Notes under the pieces: generated by a model
What the model was told of the DNA's origin: nothing
What the model saw: the letters and a program-made list of their open reading frames with translations, nothing else
The model's database searches: none
Virus record (IMG/VR): IMGVR_UViG_3300042390_000006
Location: 1-39,968 of that record
Direction: 5' to 3' (one strand)
DNA length: 39,968 nt
Source of the DNA: a virus
Program-made: the position numbers and the translations under genes
Shown here: one piece after another, positions 28,742-36,230 of the stretch
Numbering within the stretch: position 1 is the stretch's first letter
How the letters are laid out: each line of letters begins with the position of its first letter

Positions 28742-28920
28742 TGGATAGAGATCCTCTTAAATTTAAGGAAGAAGAGCAAGACGTTATTTTAACTGTCAGG
28801 ACTCTTGCTCCTACGAAATGGATACTTTTAGATAGAGAGACTGGACAAATTTATCAAGGCAGCCCAAAGGGGCACTGGGATAGACTTGATCCAACTATTA
28901 AAGAATACAAGGAACAGTAA
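28741..28920 (+). CDS. Small hypothetical protein (59 aa)
   Basis: Start ATG at 28741 overlaps the RuvC-like stop (TAATG); a longer frame from 28684 lies inside the resolvase gene. The protein has a beta pattern (VILTVRTLAPTKWILLDRETGQIYQGS) typical of a small phage domain of unknown role, then a short charged tail. It ends two bases before the glycosyltransferase start. Confidence 0.55.
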   Translation: MDRDPLKFKEEEQDVILTVRTLAPTKWILLDRETGQIYQGSPKGHWDRLDPTIKEYKEQ

Positions 28921-28921
28921 G

Positions 28922-29980
28922 ATGGCAAAGATATTAGTATCAATAATTTCTTATAAGGAAGGAGATCTTCTTGGAACAGTTAAAGACTGCTACGATAAAG
29001 CAAAAAATAAAGAAGATCTTGTGTTCTCTATAGTAGAAGAACACTATCCAGAATTTTATTCAGATTTAAGTTTTGTGCCAGAAAAGCAAATGCTTTACAG
29101 AAAGTTTGATCTTTCAGAATACAGAGGAATACTTTGGGCACGAGATCTAACAACAAGAGAGTTGCCATTTGAGTATGATTACGTTCTTTTTATTTGTGGG
29201 CATACAAGGTTTGAGCAAGACTGGGACACTACATCTCTTGAAGAGTATGCAAAAGCAAAAGCAAAGTCTGAAACTGGTAAAGCAATTCTAACTCTTTGTC
29301 CACCAGACTTTGAGTACAATGATGATTGGTCTATTAGATATAAGGATAAGGTAAGGACAAACCTATACCACCCATCTATAACTGGTTGGGACCCAAGAAT
29401 TCAGGAAGTAACAGACTTTATTCCAGGGTATTGGTTTCCAGTTGGAAGTGTTCCACCTGACGACGACGATGTTCATGAGAATTATTGGGTACACTTCACA
29501 TGGTGTTTTGCAGAAAAATCATACATTGATGAAGTTCCTCTAGATCCAGAAATGAATTTTAATGGAGAAGAGCCATATGTTGCTTTACAGTCTTGGGGTA
29601 GAGGATGGAGAATGTTTGCAACATCAAAAATTTTTGCTTACCACCATCTTTCAAGGCAGTACCCAGGGGAAAAGTTAAGCAGATATAGTACTGCAAGACC
29701 ATGGGCAGACGATAAGAAAAAAGATCATTGGGAACACTCAAGGAATGCGATGTTAAAACTTAACTTGCTTTTTTCTGGAAGGCTAACTGGGGTACATGGA
29801 AACATACCTTTAGAGGTTACTCAAGAGTATTGCAGAAGAAGTGGTATTAATTTAAAAATGACAGAATATAATCCAGAATATGACAAGGTCGATGGTTATC
29901 AGCATATGATGTCAATTAAAGATACTGCCCCCGTAACAAGGGAAGACTTAGACTGGAAAGTTCCTGGGGTTGACAAATAG
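28922..29980 (+). CDS. Glycosyltransferase (GlcNAc-transferase PF11397-like)
   Basis: 352 residues from the ATG at 28922 (an in-frame upstream start at 28886 lies in the previous gene). The start (ILVSIISYKEGDLLGTVKDCYDKAKN, then FSIVEEH) and RGILWARDLTTRELPFEYDYVLFICGHTRFEQDWD follow the GlcNAc-transferase family that also includes Skp1 modifiers. FNGEEPYVALQSWGRGWRMFATSKIFAYHH is the family's C-terminal motif. The usual 'QIDSH' metal site reads 'FICGH', so the first Asp is missing; chemistry may differ. The target could be phage DNA bases, virion proteins or cell-wall glycans; the sequence does not say. It lies outside the tail module. Confidence 0.75.
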   Translation: MAKILVSIISYKEGDLLGTVKDCYDKAKNKEDLVFSIVEEHYPEFYSDLSFVPEKQMLYRKFDLSEYRGILWARDLTTRELPFEYDYVLFICGHTRFEQDWDTTSLEEYAKAKAKSETGKAILTLCPPDFEYNDDWSIRYKDKVRTNLYHPSITGWDPRIQEVTDFIPGYWFPVGSVPPDDDDVHENYWVHFTWCFAEKSYIDEVPLDPEMNFNGEEPYVALQSWGRGWRMFATSKIFAYHHLSRQYPGEKLSRYSTARPWADDKKKDHWEHSRNAMLKLNLLFSGRLTGVHGNIPLEVTQEYCRRSGINLKMTEYNPEYDKVDGYQHMMSIKDTAPVTREDLDWKVPGVDK

Positions 29981-29998
29981 ACTCATGGCTGCTAAACT
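29970..29998 (+). promoter_or_regulatory. Promoter at the start of the HTH mini-gene
   Basis: TTGACA at 29970-29975, 17-base spacer ending TGC, TAAACT at 29993-29998: the same -10 and TGC as the promoter at 21334. The predicted start near 30005 lies inside the HTH gene, 13 bases before an in-frame ATG at 30018. It would serve a shorter HTH protein and the downstream TM/DUF3310/terminase genes. Confidence 0.45.
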
Positions 29999-30140
29999 AT
30001 ATACAAGCGAGACTTTTATGCGTAAGAGATATCTTATGGATAAGAAGACTCCAGAAGAGATTGCAAAGGAGTGCGGAGTGAGTCTAGAGACCATTTATGT
30101 TTACCTTGCTAAATTTGGATTAAGGAAGTCGAGACGATGA
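29985..30140 (+). CDS. HTH DNA-binding mini-protein (51 aa)
   Basis: ATG at 29985, stop at 30138. Residues 19-45 read DKKTPEEIAKECGVSLETIYVYLAKFGL, a clear helix-turn-helix of the Hin/sigma-region-4 or homeodomain-like type (GVSLETIYVYL as turn plus recognition helix). Basic ends support DNA binding. A second in-frame ATG at 30018 would give 40 residues with the HTH intact and fits the predicted promoter start. Likely a small regulator; the stop overlaps the next gene (ATGA). Confidence 0.65.
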   Translation: MAAKLYTSETFMRKRYLMDKKTPEEIAKECGVSLETIYVYLAKFGLRKSRR

Positions 30141-30271
30141 GTAAATTTGAGAAGGCTTTGGTAGCACTTGCAGTAGCAGGCACTGTTGGTTTTGCTTTTG
30201 CATTTGCTACACTAAAAGGAATCCCAGAAGCGTTTGACTGGGAACTTGATGACGAGGAATCCTATGAGTGA
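30137..30271 (+). CDS. Single-TM mini-protein (44 aa)
   Basis: ATG at 30137 overlaps the HTH stop (ATGA); stop at 30269. Residues 7-25 are a hydrophobic Ala/Phe-rich membrane helix after a short basic start; the tail is acidic (DWELDDEESYE). No known family. Small membrane proteins like this in phages may inhibit host envelope functions or exclude other phages, but there is no direct evidence here. Confidence 0.5.
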   Translation: MSKFEKALVALAVAGTVGFAFAFATLKGIPEAFDWELDDEESYE

Positions 30272-30506
30272 TAACTTAAACATAACAGTTGACCAAGTAA
30301 ATAACCCATTGCACTACACATCAGATCCTTCAGGTATTGAGTGCATTGAGATTACCAGACATAGAAACTTTAACATTGGCAATGCCTTTAAGTATTTGTG
30401 GAGAGCAGGACTCAAGGACGAAGCAAAGACCATTCAGGATTTAGAAAAAGCAATCTTCTACATCAAAGATGAAATTAATAGACTAGAGGGAAAGTATGTC
30501 AACTGA
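30264..30506 (+). CDS. DUF3310 protein
   Basis: 80 residues from the ATG at 30264, chosen for GAGGA about 6 bases upstream; the longer frame from 30234 lies in the previous gene. NPLHYTSDPSGIECIEITRHRNFNIGNAFKYLWRAGLK followed by EDLEKAIFYI-type helix is the DUF3310 signature ('NP.HY...GIE.I......F..GNAIKYI.RAG'). The family includes phage proteins with reported nucleotide-kinase activity (T7 gp1.7, from memory). It overlaps the small terminase gene by 11 bases. Confidence 0.8.
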   Translation: MSDNLNITVDQVNNPLHYTSDPSGIECIEITRHRNFNIGNAFKYLWRAGLKDEAKTIQDLEKAIFYIKDEINRLEGKYVN

Positions 30507-31032
30507 AGATGATCTAGTTAAGCACCTTGATCAAGTAAACCAGGTAGTAGAAGAATACCTTAAGGGTAATGACCCAACTGTAATCTCTAAGCAACTTGCA
30601 ATACCAAGACAAAAGGTTGTAACACTTATTAACGAGTGGAAGGTTATGGCATCTGCTAATGATGCTATCCGTGCTCGTGCTAAAGAAGCCCTGGCAGCAG
30701 CAGATACACACTATAGCAAACTGGTATCTCGCACATACGAAGTTATTGACGAAGCATCTATGACTAATAATCTTAGTGCAAAAACAGCAGGCATTAAACT
30801 TGTTATGGATATTGAGTCCAAAAGAATTGATATGTTGCAGAAGGCTGGACTCCTTGAGAATAAAGAATTAGCAGAAGAAATGATGGAGATTGAGCGCCGT
30901 CAAGAAGTTCTTGTTGCTATACTAAAAGACATTGCATCCGAATATCCACAGGTTCGTGATGAGATTATGCGTAGGCTATCTTCATTTGCAAAAGACAACG
31001 AGGTGATTACAGTTGTCCACGATGTTCAATGA
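30496..31032 (+). CDS. terS: Terminase small subunit (probable)
   Basis: 178 residues, directly before and overlapping the large terminase by 20 bases. The N-terminal part has an HTH (DPTVISKQLAIPRQKVVTLINEWK, about 25-49), followed by long helices that could form the oligomer core (EALAAADTHYSKLVSRTYEVI, KTAGIKLVMDIESKRIDMLQKAGLLEN). This matches the small subunit, which binds the packaging site and oligomerises. GAGGG lies 6 bases upstream of the ATG. Called from domain order and location. Confidence 0.7.
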   Translation: MSTEDDLVKHLDQVNQVVEEYLKGNDPTVISKQLAIPRQKVVTLINEWKVMASANDAIRARAKEALAAADTHYSKLVSRTYEVIDEASMTNNLSAKTAGIKLVMDIESKRIDMLQKAGLLENKELAEEMMEIERRQEVLVAILKDIASEYPQVRDEIMRRLSSFAKDNEVITVVHDVQ

Positions 31033-32794
31033 GTTCCTTGAAGCACTAAAGTCTGATCACTTTGAAGAGATTCCTGTAGATGCAAGAACATTTGTTGAAG
31101 GTGAAGAGTACCTTGGACAGCCACCCCTGTCTGATATTCAGTACGACATTGTAGAAGCCATGAGCCAGATCTATCGTAAAGAAGATCTTATAAATTTGCT
31201 GGGGGAAGAAAAAGGAACTCAATACTACAACAAGTACACAAAGAATGAAATCATCCTGCAACTGGGCAAGGGATCTGGAAAAGACTTCACATCAACCGTA
31301 GCATGCTCATACATCGTATATAAACTGCTATGTTTAAAGGACCCAGCAAAGTATTTTGGTAAGCCCTCTGGAGATGCTATTGACCTAATCAACGTTGCTA
31401 TTAACGCACAACAAGCAAAGAATGTTTTCTTTAAAGGTTTTAAGTCTAAGATCGAAAGGTCTCCTTGGTTCATTGGCAAGTATTATGCAAAGGCTGACTC
31501 AGTTGAGTTTAATAAATCAATTACTGTTTACTCTGGACACTCAGAAAGAGAATCGCATGAGGGTTTGAACCTTCTTCTTGCAGTGCTTGATGAGATTTCT
31601 GGTTTTGCATCTGAGGTTGGAACTGGTAACGAGCAGGGAAAGACTGCTGACAACATTTACAAAGCATTCCGTGGATCAGTAGACTCCCGCTTTCCTGACC
31701 TTGGCAAAGTTGTTTTACTTTCATTCCCAAGATATCCAGGCGACTTTATTTCAGAAAAGTATGATGCAGTTATTGCTGAAAAAGAAGTTATTGAAAGAAC
31801 CCATGAGTTTATAATTAATCCATTACTGCCAGACACAGACCCAAGCAATAAGTTTCAAATTTCGTGGGACGAAGATCAAATCATTTCATATAAATACCCA
31901 GGAGTGTTTGCACTAAAAAGACCAACATGGGAAGTAAACCCAACAAGAAATATTGATGATTTTAAGATTGCTTTTATGACTGACCTGGGTGATGCTATGC
32001 AACGCTTTGCCTGTGTACCAACCTTTGCTTCTGATGCATTCTTTAAGCAAGTAGATAAAGTTAGAAACTGTATGACTCTTCGTAACCCTGTAGATAATTT
32101 TAGAAGGTTCGATGAAGCCTTTAAGCCTGACCCAGATAAGGTTTATTATGTACATGCTGACCTTGCACAAAAGCACGACAAGTGTGCTGTAGCAATTGCT
32201 CACGTAGATAAGTGGGTAAACATTCAGGTAATTAATAACTATGAGCAAGTTGCACCAATTGTAGTTGTAGATGCTGTTGCTTGGTGGGAGCCAAAAGTAG
32301 AGGGCCCAGTTAATCTTTCAGAAGTTAAACAGTGGATTCAGAATCTGAGAAGACTTGGATTCAATATTGGGATGGTTTCATTTGACCGTTGGCAATCATT
32401 TGATATACAAAATGAATTGAAGCAGGTTGGTATGAGAACTGATACTGTTTCTGTTGCTAAGAAACATTATGAAGATATGGCTATGCTTGTTTATGAGGAA
32501 AGACTTGCAATGCCATCTATCGAACTTCTGTTTGATGAACTAACCCAGTTAAAGATAATGAAAAATGATAGAGTTGACCACCCCCGCAAAAAGTCAAAGG
32601 ACTTGGCTGATGCTGTGTGTGGGGCAATATTTGGGGCAATATCACATACCCCAAAAGACCAAAATCAGGTCATTGAAGTTCATACTATTAGTGATCGACC
32701 TAAGCAGGTTGACATGGGTAGAGATAATGTGATACACTATAAACCTATGCCAGATGATGTAAAAGATTATCTGGATAGATTCAATCTACTATAA
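31013..32794 (+). CDS. terL: Terminase large subunit
   Basis: 593 residues; packages DNA into proheads. Start is TTG at 31013, with GAGGTG 7 bases upstream; the ATG at 31022 is 16 bases from it and less likely. The ATPase has Walker A LGKGSGKDF near 84-91, Walker B LLLAVLDEISGF near 187-198 and a coupling motif (KVVLLSFPRYPGD). The RNase H-like nuclease has VHADLAQKHDKCAVAIAH near 380-397, MVSFDRWQS near 460 and KDLADAVCGAIFG near 529. The gene's end contains the promoter for the next gene. Confidence 0.93.
   Translation: MSTMFNEFLEALKSDHFEEIPVDARTFVEGEEYLGQPPLSDIQYDIVEAMSQIYRKEDLINLLGEEKGTQYYNKYTKNEIILQLGKGSGKDFTSTVACSYIVYKLLCLKDPAKYFGKPSGDAIDLINVAINAQQAKNVFFKGFKSKIERSPWFIGKYYAKADSVEFNKSITVYSGHSERESHEGLNLLLAVLDEISGFASEVGTGNEQGKTADNIYKAFRGSVDSRFPDLGKVVLLSFPRYPGDFISEKYDAVIAEKEVIERTHEFIINPLLPDTDPSNKFQISWDEDQIISYKYPGVFALKRPTWEVNPTRNIDDFKIAFMTDLGDAMQRFACVPTFASDAFFKQVDKVRNCMTLRNPVDNFRRFDEAFKPDPDKVYYVHADLAQKHDKCAVAIAHVDKWVNIQVINNYEQVAPIVVVDAVAWWEPKVEGPVNLSEVKQWIQNLRRLGFNIGMVSFDRWQSFDIQNELKQVGMRTDTVSVAKKHYEDMAMLVYEERLAMPSIELLFDELTQLKIMKNDRVDHPRKKSKDLADAVCGAIFGAISHTPKDQNQVIEVHTISDRPKQVDMGRDNVIHYKPMPDDVKDYLDRFNLL
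32709..32738 (+). promoter_or_regulatory. Promoter inside the terL end for the exported Ala-rich protein
   Basis: TTGACA at 32709-32714, 18-base spacer ending TGA, TACACT at 32733-32738. The predicted start near 32745 gives a leader of about 65 bases to the ATG at 32812, which has AAGGAGA 8 bases upstream. Together with the terminator at 33998 this would form a one-gene transcript. Confidence 0.5.
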
Positions 32795-32811
32795 ACAAGG
32801 AGAAATACCGA

Positions 32812-33984
32812 ATGAATTCATTCAAGAAAATCGCACTAGCCGTGGTTGCAGCCATGACTTTGGGCATGGTCGCAGTAGCACCTGCAAATGCTACAGTAAT
32901 GACAGTAGCGGTAACGCTAGACGGAACAGCAAACACAACTAATGGTGTAATTGCTACCCCTGCCACATTACCAGTCCCATCAGATAACACAGTCGATGCA
33001 GCAGATGCACTACGCTTTGTAGCAACAGTAGCAGCAGGAACATCAGTTTCTGCAGTAGCAACTAACGCAACAATCGTATCAGCACTACACACATCAGCAG
33101 CACCAGTCGGAGCATCATCAGGATCATCATCTTTGACAATTGCAACAGGTACTGGAACAACTGCAACATTCTATGTCTATACAAAGACAACAGCAATTGG
33201 CACAGTTGTAATCAACAACGGTGGAACAACCCTTACATACTATGTACAGGGAACTGCTGGTAAGATCAATGCTCTTACAGTTTCAGCACCTTCAGCAGGT
33301 GCAGCAGGAACTAAGCAAGAGATCACAGTAACTGCTACAGATACATTTGGCAACAAGGTTTCTGGTAAGTCAATTACTGCAACAGTATTTGCTTCAACAG
33401 CAGTACTAGATACAGCAACAGCAACAACTGGTGCTACACTTTCAGATTTTGGAGTTGCAAAGTTTAATGCAACATTGCCAGCAACTGGAACACGTTCACT
33501 AATTACATTTGCTCCAACAACTGCTGGAGATGCAACAACTACAGATGTAGTTGGTCTACCTGCTCGTGCACTTGCACCATTTGCAGAGATCGCAGTTCGT
33601 GATCTAGTATCAGAACTTGCTGCACAGACTGCTGCAAAGATTGCTGCAGAGAATGCTCTTGCTGCTGCCATTGCTAAGGCTGCATCAGATGCTGCTGCTG
33701 CAAAGGTTGCTTCAGATGCAGTACTTGCTGCTAAGAATGCAGAACTTGCAAAGTTCAAGGACGACACAACAACAGCAGTTGCTCAGGCAAAGGCTGCTTC
33801 AGATAAGGCACTTGCAGATGCAAAGGTAGCATCAGATGCTGCTCTTGCTGCTAAGGATGCACAGATTGCTAAGTTGACTGCAGATAATGCAGCAGCACTT
33901 TCTTCTTTGAAGAAGTCATTCAATGCACTTGCTACAAAGTGGAACAAGAAGAATCCAAAGGCTAAGGTTACTCTAGTTAAGTAA
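32812..33984 (+). CDS. Exported Ala-rich protein with Ig-like and coiled-coil parts
   Basis: 390 residues. A clear Sec signal peptide: Lys5-Lys6, a hydrophobic stretch to about 24, and cleavage likely after Ala27 (APANA). Residues 28-145 are Ala/Thr/Ser-rich, beta-like. About 150-245 (KINALTVSAPSAGAAG, ITVTATDTFGNKVSGKSITATVF) match a bacterial Ig-like repeat. About 255-365 are an Ala/Lys heptad-like helix with a repeated 19-residue unit. The end (WNKKNPKAKVTLVK) resembles endings of actinobacterial surface proteins, from memory. The DNA looks less AT-rich than its neighbours. Strong ribosome site, own promoter and terminator suggest high expression. Could be host-derived; role at the cell surface unknown. 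Not a recognised structural protein. Confidence 0.7.
   Translation: MNSFKKIALAVVAAMTLGMVAVAPANATVMTVAVTLDGTANTTNGVIATPATLPVPSDNTVDAADALRFVATVAAGTSVSAVATNATIVSALHTSAAPVGASSGSSSLTIATGTGTTATFYVYTKTTAIGTVVINNGGTTLTYYVQGTAGKINALTVSAPSAGAAGTKQEITVTATDTFGNKVSGKSITATVFASTAVLDTATATTGATLSDFGVAKFNATLPATGTRSLITFAPTTAGDATTTDVVGLPARALAPFAEIAVRDLVSELAAQTAAKIAAENALAAAIAKAASDAAAAKVASDAVLAAKNAELAKFKDDTTTAVAQAKAASDKALADAKVASDAALAAKDAQIAKLTADNAAALSSLKKSFNALATKWNKKNPKAKVTLVK
33700..33876 (+). repeat. Two copies of a 19-residue helical unit
   Basis: Within the Ala-rich gene, 33700-33756 (AKVASDAVLAAKNAELAKF) and 33820-33876 (AKVASDAALAAKDAQIAKL) are near-identical in protein and close in DNA, 120 bases apart (40 residues). 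They fit a coiled-coil stalk that grew by duplication. Confidence 0.6.
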
Positions 33985-33997
33985 TTAGTCCAACATT

Positions 33998-34030
33998 AAA
34001 GGGGTTACCAATTACGGTAGCCCCTTTTTT
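33998..34030 (+). terminator. Rho-independent terminator
   Basis: Arms 33998-34009 and 34016-34027 form a 12-bp stem with one G-U pair and an AATTAC loop, with a run of six T at 34025-34030. It lies 14 bases after the stop of the Ala-rich gene. Textbook shape and strong GC core; it separates this gene from the PA14 gene, which has its own -10 at 34045. Confidence 0.92.
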
Positions 34031-34041
34031 GTGCAATAAAA

Positions 34042-34050
34042 TGGTATAAT
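34042..34050 (+). promoter_or_regulatory. Extended -10 promoter for the PA14 gene
   Basis: TGG-TATAAT, hexamer at 34045-34050, right after the terminator. No -35 match. The predicted start at 34057 is followed at once by a small hairpin CAGAC-ATGTC-GTCTG (34059-34073) that would cap the 5' end of the mRNA, then the Shine-Dalgarno AAGGGGG at 34075-34081. Confidence 0.55.
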
Positions 34051-34088
34051 CATCCTATCAGACATGTCGTCTGCAAGGGGGAAAGGTA

Positions 34089-36230
34089 ATTAAACGACTA
34101 CTAAGAATAGTAACAGCCACAGTTCTAGCCTTTGGCTGGCTACTTATAGCCCCCCAGGAAGCCCACTCTGATGACCCACTCACAGTAGCATCCCAAGAAA
34201 TACAGGAACTTAACGATAGCGTAGATGACCTTGGATATCAAGATGATTTTATAGATCTTATAGAGATAGCAGAAAATAAGTTTGCCTCAGCCACAAATGC
34301 AAAGGAACTTAAAGATGATGCCTATGATGCCCACGAAGATGCAGTAGAAGCAGAAGCCACAGCCTTAGAAGCAAAGAACCTTGCTCAGTCAAATGTGGAT
34401 GGGCAGACAGCCACAGTAGCCTTGGCCCTTGAACATAAAGACAATGCTCTTGAAGAAAGAAACGATGCACAGGATGCTCTCAGCATAGCCAACATAAATG
34501 TTCAAACTACACAATCAAATATGCAGAGTGCTGGAGGAACAGGTTTAGCATACACTGTTTATACTCTTGTTAGACAGGGTAATGTTGCTACCCCAGGATC
34601 TGTTATCTGTTCTGGTACCTGGAACTCAAGCAGTATGCAACTTCCAGTTTGCGGTAATAGATACGAAAACCTTATAGTTAAATTTACTGGACAGATAACA
34701 GTCCCTTCATGGTTTACACAAACCTACTTTGCAGGATATACGGATGATGGTTTTAGAATGTATGTTGACGGTCAACTTGCTGTTGATAACTGGGTAGAGC
34801 AAGGGACAACTTGGAGCGATTACTCTCCCGTATATGATGTTAGTGAAGACAAAACTTTAGATGTAGAAATATGGTGGTACAACGGAGGAGGCCCTGGATC
34901 CTACCTTCTTGGATGGGCAATTCCTGGAGGATGGACTGGAGCAGGTTGTGACTATGCTGGAAATCCAAGAGTATGGGGACAAAACTTTAGTTGTAATCTT
35001 AATACATTTTCTTCTGGCTCAGGACCAACACAGGAACAGACAGATGCTTACAATGATGCTGTTGCAGCACAGGCTATAGCACAAACAAACTATAACAATA
35101 AATTGGCAGTATACAATGACAAACTAAGCGTATACAATTCTGAGAATACAACACTGTCATCAATGAATCAGGTTTTGCAAACCAAGACACAGGAACATCT
35201 TGATGCTATTGCAGATACAGAAGATGCTTTAGACTTGAAGAATAGCAGAATAGAGATATACAATCAGTCAATAATTGATTTAAATAATGCTATTAGTGAT
35301 GCATGGGAATATTATTATGAGCAATCAGAAAGAGAACTTAATGCTGCTATTGCTCAAGCAGCAGCCAATGCTGCAGCCAATCAGCCTACCCCAGAACCCA
35401 CCCCAGAACCTTCTCCAGAACCAACCGAAGAGCCTACAGATGAACCAACGCCTGAACCTACCCCAGAGCCATCACCAGAGCCTACAGTAGACCCTACAGA
35501 AGAGCCCACACCAGAGCCCACACCAGAGCCTACAGTAGACCCTACAGAAGAGCCCACACCAGAGCCCACACCAGAGGTTACCCCAGATCCAGAACCAACT
35601 GAAGAGCCAGTTGTAGAACCTACTGAAGAACCTACACCAGAACCTGGGCCAGAGCCAGAACCAGAAGAGAACCCTTGGAATGAACCAGATGTAGAAATTA
35701 CTGATGAGGTATTAGCAGCCCTGGTTCCTGAAAAGGGGACTGGAACAGAAGAAGATTTATCTAATGTTATTGCTAACCTTACAAGTAGTGATAACAAGTT
35801 GGTTACTCTTTCCCCTGAACAAGTAACAGCAGTTAGCCAAACACTCAGAGCCTTGACTCAAGAAGCAAAGGCTGAGGTTGCAGAAGATCTTGGAATTAAG
35901 CCTTCAGAAGTTGCACAAATTGCTGAGCAGATGAAGTCTAACCCAGCACTTGCAGAAGCATTTGTTGAGTTTACAGATAGAGAAGCAGAGGCAGGGGAGA
36001 CACCAATGCCATTTACATTAGCAGATGCAGTAACAGAAGTACAAACAGAGGCATTCTTAGCAGACCCACTTGGAGCAGTATTTGAAGTGGATGTTACAGA
36101 ACTATTATCTAATTTCTCTGAGTTAGGTATGGATATGACAGATGATCAGAGAGAGAAAGCACAAGAAGTAATTATCCCAGTGGTCATAGCATCACAAATT
36201 GCAGGGGCAGTTATAAGGAGGAACAAATGA
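34089..36230 (+). CDS. Exported PA14-domain protein, membrane-anchored; ATT start or frameshift
   Basis: 713 residues read from ATT at 34089. There is no ATG, GTG or TTG in frame before a full signal peptide (KRLLRIVTATVLAFGWLLIAP, cleavage near EAHS), and AAGGGGG lies 7 bases upstream of the ATT. The next ATG (34395) would drop the signal. Parts: exported coiled coil (about 28-145), PA14 domain (about 150-285: FAGYTDDGFRMYVDG and later YLLGWA), second coiled coil (about 305-425), Pro-Glu-Thr repeat stalk (about 432-530), helical C-domain, then a weakly hydrophobic segment IPVVIASQIAGAV with a basic end (IRRNK) as possible anchor. PA14 domains usually bind sugars. It may decorate the infected cell surface or help lysis; not known. 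Confidence 0.7.
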   Translation: MKRLLRIVTATVLAFGWLLIAPQEAHSDDPLTVASQEIQELNDSVDDLGYQDDFIDLIEIAENKFASATNAKELKDDAYDAHEDAVEAEATALEAKNLAQSNVDGQTATVALALEHKDNALEERNDAQDALSIANINVQTTQSNMQSAGGTGLAYTVYTLVRQGNVATPGSVICSGTWNSSSMQLPVCGNRYENLIVKFTGQITVPSWFTQTYFAGYTDDGFRMYVDGQLAVDNWVEQGTTWSDYSPVYDVSEDKTLDVEIWWYNGGGPGSYLLGWAIPGGWTGAGCDYAGNPRVWGQNFSCNLNTFSSGSGPTQEQTDAYNDAVAAQAIAQTNYNNKLAVYNDKLSVYNSENTTLSSMNQVLQTKTQEHLDAIADTEDALDLKNSRIEIYNQSIIDLNNAISDAWEYYYEQSERELNAAIAQAAANAAANQPTPEPTPEPSPEPTEEPTDEPTPEPTPEPSPEPTVDPTEEPTPEPTPEPTVDPTEEPTPEPTPEVTPDPEPTEEPVVEPTEEPTPEPGPEPEPEENPWNEPDVEITDEVLAALVPEKGTGTEEDLSNVIANLTSSDNKLVTLSPEQVTAVSQTLRALTQEAKAEVAEDLGIKPSEVAQIAEQMKSNPALAEAFVEFTDREAEAGETPMPFTLADAVTEVQTEAFLADPLGAVFEVDVTELLSNFSELGMDMTDDQREKAQEVIIPVVIASQIAGAVIRRNK
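35481..35576 (+). repeat. Perfect 48-bp tandem duplication in Pro-rich stalk
   Basis: 35481-35528 and 35529-35576 are identical and encode PTVDPTEEPTPEPTPE twice. Shorter PTPEP-type units flank them from about 35385 to 35680. A recent in-frame duplication lengthening the stalk. Confidence 0.9.

Noticed and set aside
33240-33767. 175-codon minus-strand frame opposite the Ala-rich protein
   Set aside because: Produced by repetitive Ala codons on the plus strand; low-complexity protein.
34395-34397. ATG at 34395 as the PA14 gene start
   Set aside because: Upstream in-frame sequence encodes a complete signal peptide and coiled coil, and no ribosome site precedes 34395.
35381-35797. 138-codon minus-strand frame of Gly-Ser-Val repeats
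   Set aside because: Mirror of the Pro-Glu-Thr repeat; not a gene.
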